Below are positions 11,699 to 22,081 of a DNA stretch of 64,000 nucleotides, piece by piece. This DNA is from Przewalskia tangutica (Eukaryota > Streptophyta > Magnoliopsida > Solanales > Solanaceae), in NCBI GenBank assembly GCA_029844215.1, contig CM056728.1, positions 92,379,676-92,443,675 on the forward strand, read 5' to 3'. Within the stretch, counting starts at the first letter, position 1. The number at the start of each line of letters is the position of its first letter. The notes below the pieces were generated by a model. The model was not told where the DNA came from. It worked only from the letters and a program-made list of their open reading frames with translations, and did no database searches. The position numbers were made by a program, and so were the translations under genes.

Positions 11699-12820
11699 AC
11701 CTTTGCTCGCCCTCGAGCAAAAATCAAAATAAAGAAATAAAGACACAAGGAAAAAAGAAAAAAATAGAAAGACTCAATGACATTGATCACTTTGCTGCAT
11801 TGATGTTACTTAGAAAAATATGAAGGTTAGCAGAATAATATGCAGGAACATATAACATGAATTTTTAGCATTCTAAACACATTAAACTAGATATTTCGCA
11901 AACTCATTTTAATCATGCTTAATGGAAATAAGAATACTGAATTATGCATGTCAATTTCAAAATACTATGACATGTTTACTTGCTATTCTCCACTAATCAT
12001 GGATATGCATATAAGAAATCTTCAGGACTTTTCAGGGTTGTAATGTAGGCTTAGGCATGGGTAGTTAAAAATAGACATTTAGGCTCATTTTATGTACCAT
12101 AAGCTCTTTTGCTTTTCAATTCTTCCCTTTTTTATTGATTTCCATTCTTCACTTCATATCTATCTTTCCCCTCTTTTCTTTTGAGAGAGTGAAGTGTATT
12201 ATAAATCACAGGCACCCCCAAACTTAGGCTTTTGTCTATTTCTTATTACTTTTTTACTGGGGTGCATCAAACTTGGTCACTCTTTTTGTCTCCTTTTTAA
12301 CACTTTCTATTCCAACCATTTCACATTTTTACTTATGGCACAAGTGTGGGAATATAGGGTGTCAAAGAAAAAGTTTCATGTTTAGGCTCAACGGGGCTGA
12401 CTAGGGATATTTTTAATGTCAGGGATAAGAAAAAGTGGTAAGAATTGGCTAACAATGAAATGCCTGAGTCATCTCCCTAACATGCATATCCTAACTATTT
12501 CGCCTCAAATAGCAAGCAATCATACACATAGGTTTTAACATTTAACAATGAACCATTCAAGCAGAAACCCCAAATAGACAGATTTCATGAGTTTTTGGCA
12601 TATCTAACCTAAGTGTTTAGATAGTTGCTTCTAATTCCATTACATTATTCAGCCTTACTTCACTAGGTGTTTCTAGTAACTACATCATGCATGATCTTTG
12701 ACAGAAAATTATGACTCAAAAAGAAAAAAATTTATGACTCAAAAATACACAAAACAATTCAAAAAGACTCAAACATACTACAACAATAAGACACAAATAA
12801 GACACCCCCCAAACTTAAAT
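11699..12820 (-). other. noncoding 3' interior of the Athila-like element
   Basis: AT-rich stretch between the 346-aa ORF and the 3' LTR, without coding frames. It contains an extra polypurine-like motif at 12213-12224 and another at 12804-12815. Confidence 0.6.
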
Positions 12821-12842
12821 CACACATTGTCCCCAATGTGTG
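12821..12842 (-). terminator. 9-bp perfect hairpin after the 346-aa ORF
   Basis: Stem CACACATTG (12821-12829) pairs with CAATGTGTG (12834-12842) across a 4-base loop. It lies about 50 bases downstream of the ORF stop, next to a TTTGGGGG motif. A role in transcript end formation or packaging is a guess; the structure itself is directly visible. Confidence 0.5.
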
Positions 12843-12888
12843 CAAGACTAAAAGAAAATAAAAGAAACAAGACACTTACAAACTTGGT

Positions 12889-13929
12889 TTAAAATGGTGG
12901 CGGTGGCGGTGGATAGTGCATTGACCATTGGTTGAACAAGGAACTCATCTCGTCAATTCTCTGGTGCAACTGTTGTTGCCCCTGCCTTAATTCTTGTTGT
13001 CCTTGTATCACCGTGTCAAAATTCTGCATCATCCTTCTCTGGTTCAGGAGCAACTGCTCCATCATAGGCACTGGAGGTTCTGATTCTGTGGGTGGCTGCT
13101 GGCTGCTTCCTGCCTCATAGTGAGCCTCTGTTTCAGGCTCATCTTCATCCATGACAGCCTCTGCTGCTGCTGCTGGTGGTGCTGCTGGTGTTGATCTTCT
13201 TCGTGCTGCTGCTGGAGGGATTGGGTCTGGGAAGGAGTGCACTATCCCGTATGACACAGGAAGTTGGTTTTTCTCATATGTATCAGTGGGTAGGGTTGGG
13301 ACCCCATGTCTGGAGCATAAGCAGGTAATAAGTGAGCCATGTCCCAACCCACCTGTCGTTACCAACCTGCTGGTTTCTCCAATGCTTTGCACTATTTCCT
13401 TTCCAACGTCAATTGACTTCCCTGACATGATTCCATATATCAATTTTATTCTGTCTTCTGACACTCTGGTGAAGTGCATAGATGGAATCAAGCGGGCACT
13501 GACGAAATACAACCAACCCTTGGCTATTTTGTTGAACTGACACCTGCTCAGTCCTCTTGATCCATTTCTGGCAAATTCAAAATCAGCCCCAGGGTAACTT
13601 ACTGTGTCTGCGACGACATCCCAGTTGATGTTGTTGGTGCTTCTAGACCATGTTCTGAAGTAGCTCCAATCGTTATCTTCTCCTTCAACATCAGCTGTTT
13701 TTAATATCCAATTCACCACTTCTGCCGTCACAGGCACATACCGTCCCCTCACGAAGCATCTATTATCCACCCTCTCCGGAAAGTTGGCATAAAATTCTCT
13801 CACCATCACTGTGTTCATCAGTGCTATCTTTTCCGGGTTAACAAATCTTTTCCACCCCATCACCTCTATCATCGCCCGAATAGGCTCATAGACATCTCCC
13901 TCCTCAAATGATTCCCTTTGATAATCCAT
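12889..13929 (-). CDS. plant transposon protein ORF of the Athila-like element
   Basis: An uninterrupted 346-aa frame in the third-ORF position of an Athila-like element. The N-terminal 170 residues contain MVREFYANFPERVDN, VRGRYVPVTAEVVNWIL, and a later WLYFVSARLIPSMH and LIYGIMSGKSIDVG. This matches what I recall of the domain annotated as putative plant transposon protein, found in many gypsy elements and of unknown function. The C-terminal half is low-complexity: an Ala/Pro-rich linker, an acidic EDEPETEAH segment, a Gln-rich coiled-coil stretch (QGQQELRQGQQQLHQRI) and a terminal run of prolines. No signal peptide or membrane segment is visible, so an envelope-like role is not supported. 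It is intact, whereas gag in the same element is broken. Confidence 0.82.
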   Translation of the reverse strand: MDYQRESFEEGDVYEPIRAMIEVMGWKRFVNPEKIALMNTVMVREFYANFPERVDNRCFVRGRYVPVTAEVVNWILKTADVEGEDNDWSYFRTWSRSTNNINWDVVADTVSYPGADFEFARNGSRGLSRCQFNKIAKGWLYFVSARLIPSMHFTRVSEDRIKLIYGIMSGKSIDVGKEIVQSIGETSRLVTTGGLGHGSLITCLCSRHGVPTLPTDTYEKNQLPVSYGIVHSFPDPIPPAAARRRSTPAAPPAAAAEAVMDEDEPETEAHYEAGSSQQPPTESEPPVPMMEQLLLNQRRMMQNFDTVIQGQQELRQGQQQLHQRIDEMSSLFNQWSMHYPPPPPPF

Positions 13930-14821
13930 TCATCTTTCATGGATTAAGGGTCTAATACTAAGTTTTCGATATCTGCCCTCTGCTGTGTGGCTGACAAACC
14001 TAGTATTATCATATTGAGGGGCTGAGGTGGATGCGTAAGCTCTTTTCTTTCTGGCAGACATTTTTGGATGACTTCTGCAGCGTTTCCTTTGTATCAACAA
14101 TGTTACACAACACTATCACTCAACAATCAGCAGCTACAACACCTATCACCCCCACACTTGCTCAAGGAGCTCCTGCACAACACCCCACACTCTCCTCTTT
14201 TACTCTTCCTCAAAATCTCACAACCAACTTCAACACCCCCACATTCCTTCACAGATACAACACCTCCTCAAATCTACTACCTCCTCTGATTATAGTGAAG
14301 CTTTCAAGAAAAGATAAAGGTTACCTTTTGACGGTGTTCTTCAAGCTTTTCTTGCTCCTAATGATGATTTGAGGCAATGGGATGAGGGTTTTTGTTTAGG
14401 ATGATTAAGGGTTTAAGGAATTTAAGAACTTTGGTTGTGATTGGGTTTAGTTTATGGAGGATTTTTAGGTAAAAGGTGGATTTTCGTGGGTTTTGTGGAG
14501 AATAAGGGTTTAGGTTTTGGTTTGGAATGGGGGAAAATCAGATTTTTGGGCTTATTTTAACTGCTGGATTTCCGTCTCGCTGGCGCCTCAGAATCAGCCA
14601 TGGCTCAAACTTCAAAATTTTTCTGGACTTTTGGCGCCACTGCTGAATCATGCGCTTTTCGATCTTTTTAGCGCGCGGCTAAGCCGATTTTTCGAAATCC
14701 CTTTCGCCCGCTTTCGCCCTCCAAATTCTCGCCCGCACTGTCATCACAACACATAACAATACCTCCGTGAGACTGTTCTAAGTAAAAATTAACTGCATTA
14801 AAGTAAACAATTTAAAATACT
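13930..14821 (-). other. spacer between protease and 346-aa ORF
   Basis: Noncoding interior sequence with C- and A-rich low complexity on plus (14100-14290). Reverse transcriptase, RNase H and integrase would be expected to lie near here in an autonomous Athila element, but none of their motifs can be found. Confidence 0.6.
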
Positions 14822-14837
14822 TTGGGTTGCCTCCCAA
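14822..14837 (-). repeat. inverted-repeat motif typical of the Athila post-pol region
   Basis: TTGGG-AGGCAA-CCCAA on the minus strand, a short hairpin preceded by GCGCTACT. From memory, this motif follows the pol stop codon in Athila elements. Its position directly after the protease ORF marks where pol was lost. Confidence 0.5.
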
Positions 14838-14883
14838 GTAGCGCTGTCTTTAACGTCTTTTAGCCGGACGCAAGTTCGTTAAA

Positions 14884-15711
14884 TCAAGAGGTGTGGGGTA
14901 TATTAACCCCACAACTAATCCACTTTTTCAACATTTTCCTTTTTCTCCGTCTGTTTTTCTTCTTATAATTATTTTCAAGAGGAGGTTCAGTATCACTTAC
15001 CTGCTCTGGCGGGCTTATCTCCTTTGTTGTGGCTTGCACTGGCTCACAAGAAGTTACGGCGATCTTGATTGCAAAGCACTGCCATGACCGGGGTTCAATA
15101 ATGTGTTTGAACACTTTGAACACCATCTCTTCGCTTACTCTCGGTCGCTCTCGCTTCTCTACATCAATCAGGGCTCTCCCTGTTGCCAAGAACGGTCTCC
15201 CCAATATGATGGGAATCTCCGCATCCTCCTCCATGTCAAGAATGAGGAAATCCGCAGGAAAAAAGAATTTTCCTACTTTAACAAGAACATCCTCAATCTT
15301 CCCCCTGGGGTGCACCACCGTTCTGTCCGCTAATTGCAAGCTCACCGTGGTTGGTTTTGCCTCACCTAACTCCAACCGTTTGAAAACAGACAAGGGCATC
15401 AAATTTATACTAGCCCCCAAGTCACAAAGGGCCCTGTTGCATGTTACCCTGCCAACTGTGCAAGGCAATGTAAAACTCCCTGGGTCCTTGAGTTTAGGGG
15501 GAAATTTCTTCTGCAGGATGGCACTGCACTCCTCAGTCAGTGCCACCATCTCATATTCTCCCAATTTCTTCTTCTTTCCCAAAATTTCCTTCATAAATTT
15601 GAAATAAGAAGGCATTTTCTCCAAAGCCTCGATGAAGGGTATGTTGATATGTAACTTTCTGAATGTCTCCAAAAACTTGGAGAATTTCTTATCAACTACT
15701 TTCCTTTGCAA
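14884..15711 (-). CDS. Athila-type aspartic protease region
   Basis: 275-aa frame, the remnant of gag-pol after the capsid. The first third carries the Athila linker (FSKFLETFRKLHINIPF, ALEKMPSYFKFMKEIL and ALTEECSAILQ). The protease core has CDLGASINLMPLSVF, where DLGAS is the catalytic loop (Leu in place of the more common Ser or Thr, normal for this lineage), followed by IPIILGRPFLATGRALID. Downstream it becomes basic (NRRRKRK) and ends without entering reverse transcriptase. Such a protease would act as a dimer to process the gag polyprotein inside virus-like particles. Confidence 0.87.
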   Translation of the reverse strand: MQRKVVDKKFSKFLETFRKLHINIPFIEALEKMPSYFKFMKEILGKKKKLGEYEMVALTEECSAILQKKFPPKLKDPGSFTLPCTVGRVTCNRALCDLGASINLMPLSVFKRLELGEAKPTTVSLQLADRTVVHPRGKIEDVLVKVGKFFFPADFLILDMEEDAEIPIILGRPFLATGRALIDVEKRERPRVSEEMVFKVFKHIIEPRSWQCFAIKIAVTSCEPVQATTKEISPPEQVSDTEPPLENNYKKKNRRRKRKMLKKWISCGVNIPHTS

Positions 15712-15778
15712 TCTTTGCGGGAAAGGAATCTTCTCAGTGTACTCCTTTTCTGGAGCTTTCTCTAATATTGGGCGATCT

Positions 15779-17311
15779 TCAACAACCCTCTCTCTGCTTT
15801 CTACCTCTGCTCAACCACAGCCGAGGTGCACGCTGCTCCAACCGCTTTTCCACTCTCACCGCATCGCTCGCATTGTTCTCAGGGTTCATCTCTGTTGCTC
15901 GGCGTGGTACCGTGGCTCGTTGTTTGCTAGCTTTGCTAGTTGCCCCACTGTGTCTCCAAGTTCCCCGAGAGGATCTAGTCTCCGCCATGAACTGGTCCGG
16001 AGTGGTGAGTGTCAACAAAGCCGCTCTCACTGCCTCGCTTTTCCGTTGGATGCGGGCACCGAATTGTTGAGAAGATGAGGCCCGGTGAATGGTCGCTGAT
16101 TTTGCATCGACTCTAAACTGGTTCTGCTGCCCTTGCTCACCCCTCCATGAAAAATTTGGGTGATTCCTCCACCCTGGATTGTAGGTGTTTGAGTATGGGT
16201 TTTTCTGGGGCCTCTGATAGTTCCATACAGCTTGGCACTCTGCTTGTTCGATCGAGATATTGTTAGGATCAACTGATGGGCATCTGTCGAAGGTATGTGA
16301 ACCACCACACATTTCACAACTCATTGACATTTACACTGCATTTACAGACACTGTATTTTGTTGTAGCTGCTTGGTCAAAAGAGGCACTTGGGCATTTAGT
16401 GCAGTGATGGCGTCAATCTCATGAACTCCTACTATTCTTCTGCCACTCACTTGTCTATCCTCTGTGACATGATTATTGGTGGCCATGTCTTCCAATAAGT
16501 CATGAGCTTCATGGGCTGTTTTTCTCATAAAGGTTCCACCTGCGGCTGCATCAATGATTGTTCTGGTCGCTCGCCAAATTTCATTATAGAAAATGTGGAC
16601 CAAATTCCACAACTCAATGCTGTGGTGTGGACACTTCCTTTGCAAGTCCTTGAATCTCTCCCAAACTTCATATAATGATTCTCCATCGGCTTGATAGAAA
16701 TTATTCAACTCCCCTCTCAGCTTCGCTGCTTTGCATGGTGGGAATTACTTTGCTAAAAATTTCTGTGCCAACTCTTGCCATGTAAATATCGAATCTGCTA
16801 GCAAAGAATTCAACCACACTTTCGCTCTATCCCTGAGTGAGAAGGGAAAGAGCCTCAATCTGACGGCGTCATCAGTAACGCCATTGTATCTGAATGTTGC
16901 ACACAACTCCAAGAAATTAGCTATATGCATGTGAGGATCCTCCGACGGCAATCCTCCAAACTGAACCGTATTCTGCACCATACTTAATATTGCAGGTTTT
17001 ATCTCAAAATTATTCGCTCCTATTGCTGGGAGCCTAATGCAAGTTTGTGCTCCATTTACCCTCGGCAACACATAATCTCCCAAGCTTCTCTCCGCTTGGA
17101 CCTGAACTCTCTCTTCTACATCCATTGGCACTCTCCGAGGCATTCTTTGGTTAGGCTGATGATCACCTAACCCCTCATTCATCTCGTTGTTGTTTTGTAC
17201 GCCTTCCATCTCTATTAAGGCTGAAATTCGTTGGTTCCTTCGCTCGCTTACAAGTTTTCTCAATTCGGGTTGAAGGGAACAAGAGTGTCCGCTTCCTCTT
17301 CTCCTTCGCAT
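15779..17311 (-). pseudogene. Athila-type gag (capsid and zinc knuckle), broken
   Basis: The structural protein that would form the cytoplasmic virus-like particle. From 17311 the frame holds an Arg-rich start, then the retrotransposon gag domain (FEIKPAILSMVQNTVQFGG, DPHMHIANFLELC, LRLFPFSLRDRAKVWL). After an in-frame stop at about 16742 it continues with NNFYQADGESLYEVWERFK and CPHHSIELWNLVHIFYN. A second in-frame stop at 16331-16333 precedes the zinc knuckle CEMCGGSHTFDRC. The three parts lie in the same frame, so the breaks are nonsense changes rather than shifts. Beyond about 15900 the frame degrades before the protease. Confidence 0.85.
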
Positions 17312-17454
17312 AAACCGGGTTCCTCAAATGTATCAAAATAAACAAACGGATCACGCAGACACCGTTTTCACAAAAATAAAAACAATAATAACTAAAAACA
17401 AAATAAAAACCAAATTAGAAATTAAGAATAGATAAAATTGATATTGAACTACGC

Positions 17455-17480
17455 CAATCCCCTAAGAACGCTCCAAAACT
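17455..17480 (-). promoter_or_regulatory. primer-binding site region, Athila-like element
   Basis: Directly inside the 5' LTR the minus strand reads AGTTTTGGAGCGTTC then TTAGGGGATTGG. The layout resembles the tRNA-Asp site (TGGCGCC..GGGGA) used by Athila elements, but it is altered in the middle. The assignment is tentative. Confidence 0.45.
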
Positions 17481-18713
17481 TGATGCGCGATTTATGCACA
17501 CACTTAAACGCAAGTGCACGTGTCGAGTCAAGTAATATAGTCTTAGAAGATCGAGTTATCGCCTCGTGATTAGTGTTCAAGTACCAAATTCTATTCTTTG
17601 TTATCTATTTGGTGACCGAAAATTGATATGTTGTTTATAATTCTAATTATGAAAACTAATTAAACTATGTTGTTTTACTTCAGTAATGTGGAAATAGGGC
17701 TTCCAAATCTCCTCAACTATCCGCTTAACTTACTTATTAATGCAATTGACTATGATTCTTCTTCTATTTGAGATAGCAGGTTTACTAAGCCGTTTTATAC
17801 TCCTGTTAAAGTTATATAAACACTCAACCCCAGTACAACACCTTTCTACCTTTCGGTGATAAGGTTGACTCTAGAGGAGGATTAAGAACAAAAACCTTAT
17901 TAATGCTACACAAGTAATCGGAGTATTTTCACCCACGATTCAACATATGTCTATCCAACTATAGCATATTCGCAACCTCCCCTTTCGGATTTCAGATAGA
18001 AATCATAAGAATTATGATAATTAATGATCAGGTAATTACCAAGCAATCAAAACATATATTGAATAAATCTCAACAATAAGAAGAAGAACCAAGAACATGC
18101 ATTAATTCATAGAGAAAAGGTTCAAGTGAATTGACATGGAAAGCCCTATATTAAAGTTAGTTCCTAGCCATATACATGACAAGAACTAATTTAACATCCA
18201 ACATAAACTGAAAATAAAGTAAACAAGAACAAGAAAATTACTAAAAGAAGGTCTCCAATCTTGATCTCCAAAGTCTTGTGTTTTGGCCAAGAGAGGAACT
18301 CTTAATTCTGACCTAGGATTCTCTTTTTATAGCCTCCAAAACGTGGTGCAGGGTTTTTCCTTCAGGCATGGCCCATTGTCTTTCGAAAATCTGATTTTTC
18401 CGCGCCACGCCGCGTTCAGAATCAGCCATGGCGCTGAATCTCAAACCCTATGAAGATTAGGCACCGTGGCGCCTGGCTCTGCTGGCTGAGGCCATGCGGC
18501 CGACTGCTCGGTCTTGCTCGCCACTTTCTCGCATTTCGAGCTCTGGAACCTCCGTTTTTGCCCTCTTTTTGCTCCTTTTCGCCAATGAGCCACTTTAAAC
18601 CAATATGACTCAAAAGAAAGAAAATCTATCCTAAGACGACACGTATTTGTACAAAAATGGGCAAAAGACTCACTAAAAATGACTCAAAAAGTGTATATAA
18701 AATACACCGATCA
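17481..18713 (-). repeat. Athila-like element, 5' LTR
   Basis: 1233 bp, same ends as its partner. Outside a GC-rich block (about 18400-18550), differences from the left LTR are scattered single bases, suggesting a fairly recent insertion. Confidence 0.93.
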
Positions 18714-19345
18714 GTGTTCAATGATCATTTTTATGAAATTCAGCATGTTGCACTGGATGTAACTGATTGCCTTAGGGACGAAGTTGAGTTTTGATAAATG
18801 GAGCAGGGCATTTTTTTCGGGGAACAGATTTGATATGTTGACGTCAAACATTGACGAATCATTCAACTCAATGTTTCTAATAGAGAGAGTTCTTCATAAT
18901 TGCCCTTTTCAACGCCATTAATACAAGGTTTGCTACCAAATTCAGTGAAAAACGTACCTTAGCAAAAAACTGCTCTTAAAAAATAACCGCATCATGCCTC
19001 GTGCTGAGAAAAATATAAGGAAGTGAATGAAAGCGAGCAAAAAGGTAGGCATTGCATGTGGGCATGGTGACCATGCAACTGTTATCCTATCGACTATGTC
19101 ATGTTCTTGTATAATTTTAGACGTGTACAAGCTCTCATGCCCACATGCCATGGCATCTCTTAGTAAAAGGTACTCATATAAACTTGGAGACTTCGTCTAT
19201 AACCACTGTTCTTCATATTACTTGATAGATGCATACTACAAAGCATATTGTCGAAATTCCTCATGAAAGTAAATGGATGATTCCTTCACATATGCAGGGC
19301 ACAAAAGTTCCCCCACCAAAATACATTTCTAAACTGGGTCGAAAG
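18714..19345 (+). pseudogene. MULE transposase, 3' portion with SWIM zinc finger
   Basis: Continuation of the transposase split at 10461. After the retrotransposon it reads VFNDHFYEIQHVALD, then FFSGNRFDMLTSNIDESFN, which has the position and spacing of the last catalytic acidic residue. At about 19100-19155 follows the SWIM finger CSCIILDVYKLSCPHAMASL (CxC..CxH), the MULE C-terminal DNA-binding module, and then YYLIDAYYKAY. Stops and shifts persist, so both halves were probably already decaying. Confidence 0.85.
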
Positions 19346-19417
19346 AGTAATAAGTGTAAGAAGTTGCTTGGAGGGAACAATAGCCTTCAGTTTCTTTTTT
19401 GCCTGATCCCTCTCCGT

Positions 19418-19851
19418 TTATACTGTCTTTAATTCCTTTTTTATTTGATCCCTCTTAGTTTGATCTTTGTTCATTTGACCTTTAAACCAGTTTATCGATG
19501 TTTCCGCTTCCAAGAAGATACTTTTGACTTCTCCCAATGACTCTTCAACTTTGTGAAGCCTGTGCAGTAAAATAAATTTCTCCTCCCCAATGAATGAGGT
19601 ATCATCATCAACACATCTAAAATAACCGCAACCACCATCTTCTTTCTGCACAACTCAAAGTAAAATAATTTTTAGTGTATCAAGTTATAATAGACATAAG
19701 AAAATTAAATACTAACATTTCCCTTCGCACAATCATAAAACTCTCTTTCAGGATTTTGTGGTGTCTTTGAAATCTTAATGGAAGCTAAATAACCACACCT
19801 GCATATTTTCTTTTGTGTGGCATGCGTGTTAGATGACGAATTCTGTGACAT
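19418..19851 (-). CDS. GRF-type zinc-finger protein, two exons
   Basis: A 120-residue protein from exons 19851-19717 and 19645-19418, with a GT (GTTAGT) donor and a TTGTGCAG acceptor. Joining them restores one zf-GRF domain: CRCG (residues 17-20), NPEREFYDC, then GGCGYFRCVDDD across the junction, with four cysteines at the expected spacing. The C-terminal 70 residues are an Leu/Glu/Lys-rich coiled coil. GRF fingers bind nucleic acid in known proteins; small plant proteins of this layout are common and uncharacterised. It lies 70 bases beyond the MULE transposase 3' end and is convergent with it, so it may be the element's second gene or a captured host gene. Unlike the transposase it has no visible break. 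The start is the only ATG before the finger. Confidence 0.78.
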
Positions 19852-19989
19852 TTTAGTAATTAATGAATAACGCTTCTAATAATATTCACTGACATTATTT
19901 ACTCTTTGGTGAAAACCCTGGGAATAGAGGTATTTATAATGGAAATATTATTTTTATTTGGACGTTGGGTTTGAAAAAAGTTACCGTTG

Positions 19990-20215
19990 GAGTTATGTGC
20001 GAGTTCTGAACATTTAGTTTATAATTCACCTACAAATGATTAGTAGAATATACAATGCGACACATGTTTTGCAAGTTCTAAATGTTTAGTTTATAATTCA
20101 CCTATAAAATATTAGTAGAATATACAACGTGACACATGTTTTGCGAATTCTAAATATTTAGTTTATAATTCACCTATAAAATATTAGTAGAATATACAAT
20201 GTGACACATGTTTTT
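19990..20215. repeat. 72-bp tandem repeat, three copies
   Basis: CACATGTTTT recurs at 20061, 20133 and 20205, exactly 72 bases apart, with units of the type TTTAGTTTATAATTCACC then TATTAGTAGAATATACAA. AT-rich and noncoding. Confidence 0.85.
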
Positions 20216-20390
20216 TCAACCAAAAACTATTTATTAAATTAGAATTGAACTAATTCTAAAATTTTAAACTTATAATTTGACTAAACAATATGTAGTCATC
20301 ATGAAATTAGTGAAACAACATTATAATGATCTAAAAATGACACTAATTGAGTAATGTTAATAATATGCTAGTGAAAGTCTTTGGTTGTGA

Positions 20391-20770
20391 ACAACTATAA
20401 ATTGGTGACATAACTATACGTGAACATCGTATATATTTTCATTGATATTGGTATTTATATTAATATATCATTTCATATTGATATTTTCATTGATTTGTGA
20501 TGATCATATATTACAACTTTAAATTGATGACCTAACTATAATTTACCCATTTAATGTGCATATTTTCCCCATTTTGTGATGATCATATGTGACAACTATA
20601 AATTGGTGACATAACTATATGTGAACATCATATATATTTTCATTGATATCAGTGATTATATTAATATGACGTTTGATATTGATATTGATATTGATATTTT
20701 CATTGATATTGGTTATGATGAACATATATAAAAACTTTAAATTGATGCATAACTATAATTTTCTCATTTA
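20391..20770. repeat. AT-rich tandem duplication, about 195-bp period
   Basis: AACTATAAATTGGTGACATA recurs at about 20391 and 20586, each followed by CATATATATTTTCATTGATAT and later TTTAAATTGATG. The second copy has an expansion of TTGATA. No coding content. Confidence 0.75.
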
Positions 20771-20979
20771 ATGTAACAACTTCAAACACATTTAGTAGAA
20801 GATACAATTTTGTCTAGTGTGTATGTGTGGCAATTAACAATGCATAATAATCCTTTTTTTTATTAATATTGATGTTTATATTAATATGAAGTTATATATT
20901 CGTTAATTACCCTTTTAAATGCCAACTAATATAATTTTCAACAATTAATGCATATTTTTCCATTTTTCAACAACGCTTA
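20771..20979. repeat. degenerate satellite unit(s), left of the LINE
   Basis: Contains TTTAGTAGAAGATACAA then GTCTAGTGTGTATG (about 20800), and ends in CCATTTTTCAACAACGCTTA. These landmarks also make up the array at 32864-33290. The LINE and chromovirus therefore interrupt one satellite tract. Confidence 0.65.
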
Positions 20980-22081
20980 TTCGCAGACGACATAGTCCTG
21001 ATTGATGAGTCTCACAACAGAGTGAACGCTAAGATGAAGGTTTGGAGACTAACCCTAGAGTCTAAAGGGTTCATGGTGAGTAGGACTAAGACAAAATACT
21101 TGGAGTGCAAGTTCAGTAACGGGAGCGACCTTGAGACAGACGTAGATGTAATGCTTGGTACTCAGGTCATTCCAAATAAAAGAAGCTTCAAGTACCTCAG
21201 GTCTATTATCTAAGGGGATGAACAGATTGGTGAATATGTCACATATCATATATTGGGGCAGGGTGAATGAAATGGAGGCTCGAATCTGGAGTCTTATGCG
21301 ACAAAAAGGTGCCACCAAAACTTAAAGGAAAGTTCTATAGGGCGGTGGTTAGATCGACTATATTGTATGGGGCAGAGTGTTGGTCAATCAAGACTTCACC
21401 CATCTAAAAGATGAAAGTTGTGAAGATGAGGATGCTGAGATAGATGTGTGGGCATACAAAGAGGGATATGATTAGAAATGATGACATTTGGGACATAGTG
21501 TGAGTGACCTCGGTGGATGATAAGATGCGGGAAGTGAGGTTGAGATAGTTTGAGCATGTGTAGAGGAGAAACACAAATGCCCCAATGTGGAGGTATGAGA
21601 GGTTGGCTATGGAGTGGTTCAAGAAAGGTAAAGACAGGTCGAAGAAGTATTGGGGGAAGTTAATTAGACGGGATATGACGCATGTGCAACTTACTAAGAA
21701 CATGACCTTAGATAGGGGGTTGTGGAGGATACAGACTAAGGTAGAAAGGTAGTAGGTAGTCGAACGTTATCCTACTTACGCTTGTAAACTGGTACTTGTA
21801 GTGTTATTATTATAAGTCCGCTTAGCCTATCATACTAATAGGCGCAATATTGCTTTATAATCCCATGTAGTTTGATTTCTACTGCTATGTATCCTTTTTG
21901 CGCTAGTTACTGCTTAACTTTTCAGAATACGCTAGCATGACTTATTTACTTTTGATACCAGCATTTTCATACTGCTTTAATTTTTTTGATCGGGTCTGAC
22001 CATTTCTCTTGCTTTAATTTTGCGTTTTCTTTGCTTGTGCTTATATTTTATCTTGAGCCGAGGTCTCTGAACAACCGCCCC
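20980..22081 (+). pseudogene. RTE-clade LINE, left part (RT C-terminal half and 3' UTR)
   Basis: 5'-truncated copy beginning at the RT catalytic box FADDIVLIDESHNRVNA (FADD at 20980-20991). It continues LESKGFMVSRTKTKYLECKF and VIPNKRSFKYLRS to a stop at 21211. Then, with shifts, come KLKGKFYRAVVRSTILYGAECW (around 21325-21385) and a poorly preserved C-terminal region to 21750. The 3' UTR runs to GAGCCGAGGTCTCTGAAC near 22055, where element F interrupts it. The remaining 3' end lies at 32773-32863. Truncation at the 5' end is usual for LINE insertions. Confidence 0.85.

Larger units (their letters stand above)
10462..18713 (-). mobile_element. Athila-like non-autonomous LTR retrotransposon (gag-pro-ORF, no RT/IN)
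   Basis: A complete 8.25-kb Ty3/gypsy-type element on the minus strand inside the MULE transposase, flanked by the 5-bp duplication gtgtt (10457-10461 and 18714-18718). LTRs of about 1.22 and 1.23 kb have TG..CA ends. From the 5' (right) end it holds a primer site, gag with zinc knuckle, an aspartic protease domain, a spacer, a 346-aa ORF of the plant transposon protein type, and a polypurine tract. Reverse transcriptase, RNase H and integrase are absent. The sequence passes from the end of the protease ORF straight into the post-pol spacer. It must therefore have relied on an autonomous Athila relative for copying and integration. Lineage assignment is from gag and protease similarity as I remember the family. 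Confidence 0.88.

Noticed and set aside
13151..13540. 129-codon plus-strand frame with Ala/Gly runs
   Set aside because: Antisense shadow of the GC-rich part of the 346-aa ORF on the minus strand.
12889..13929. Interpretation of the 346-aa ORF as an envelope-like glycoprotein
   Set aside because: No signal peptide, transmembrane segment or cysteine pattern; the N-terminal domain matches the plant transposon protein type.
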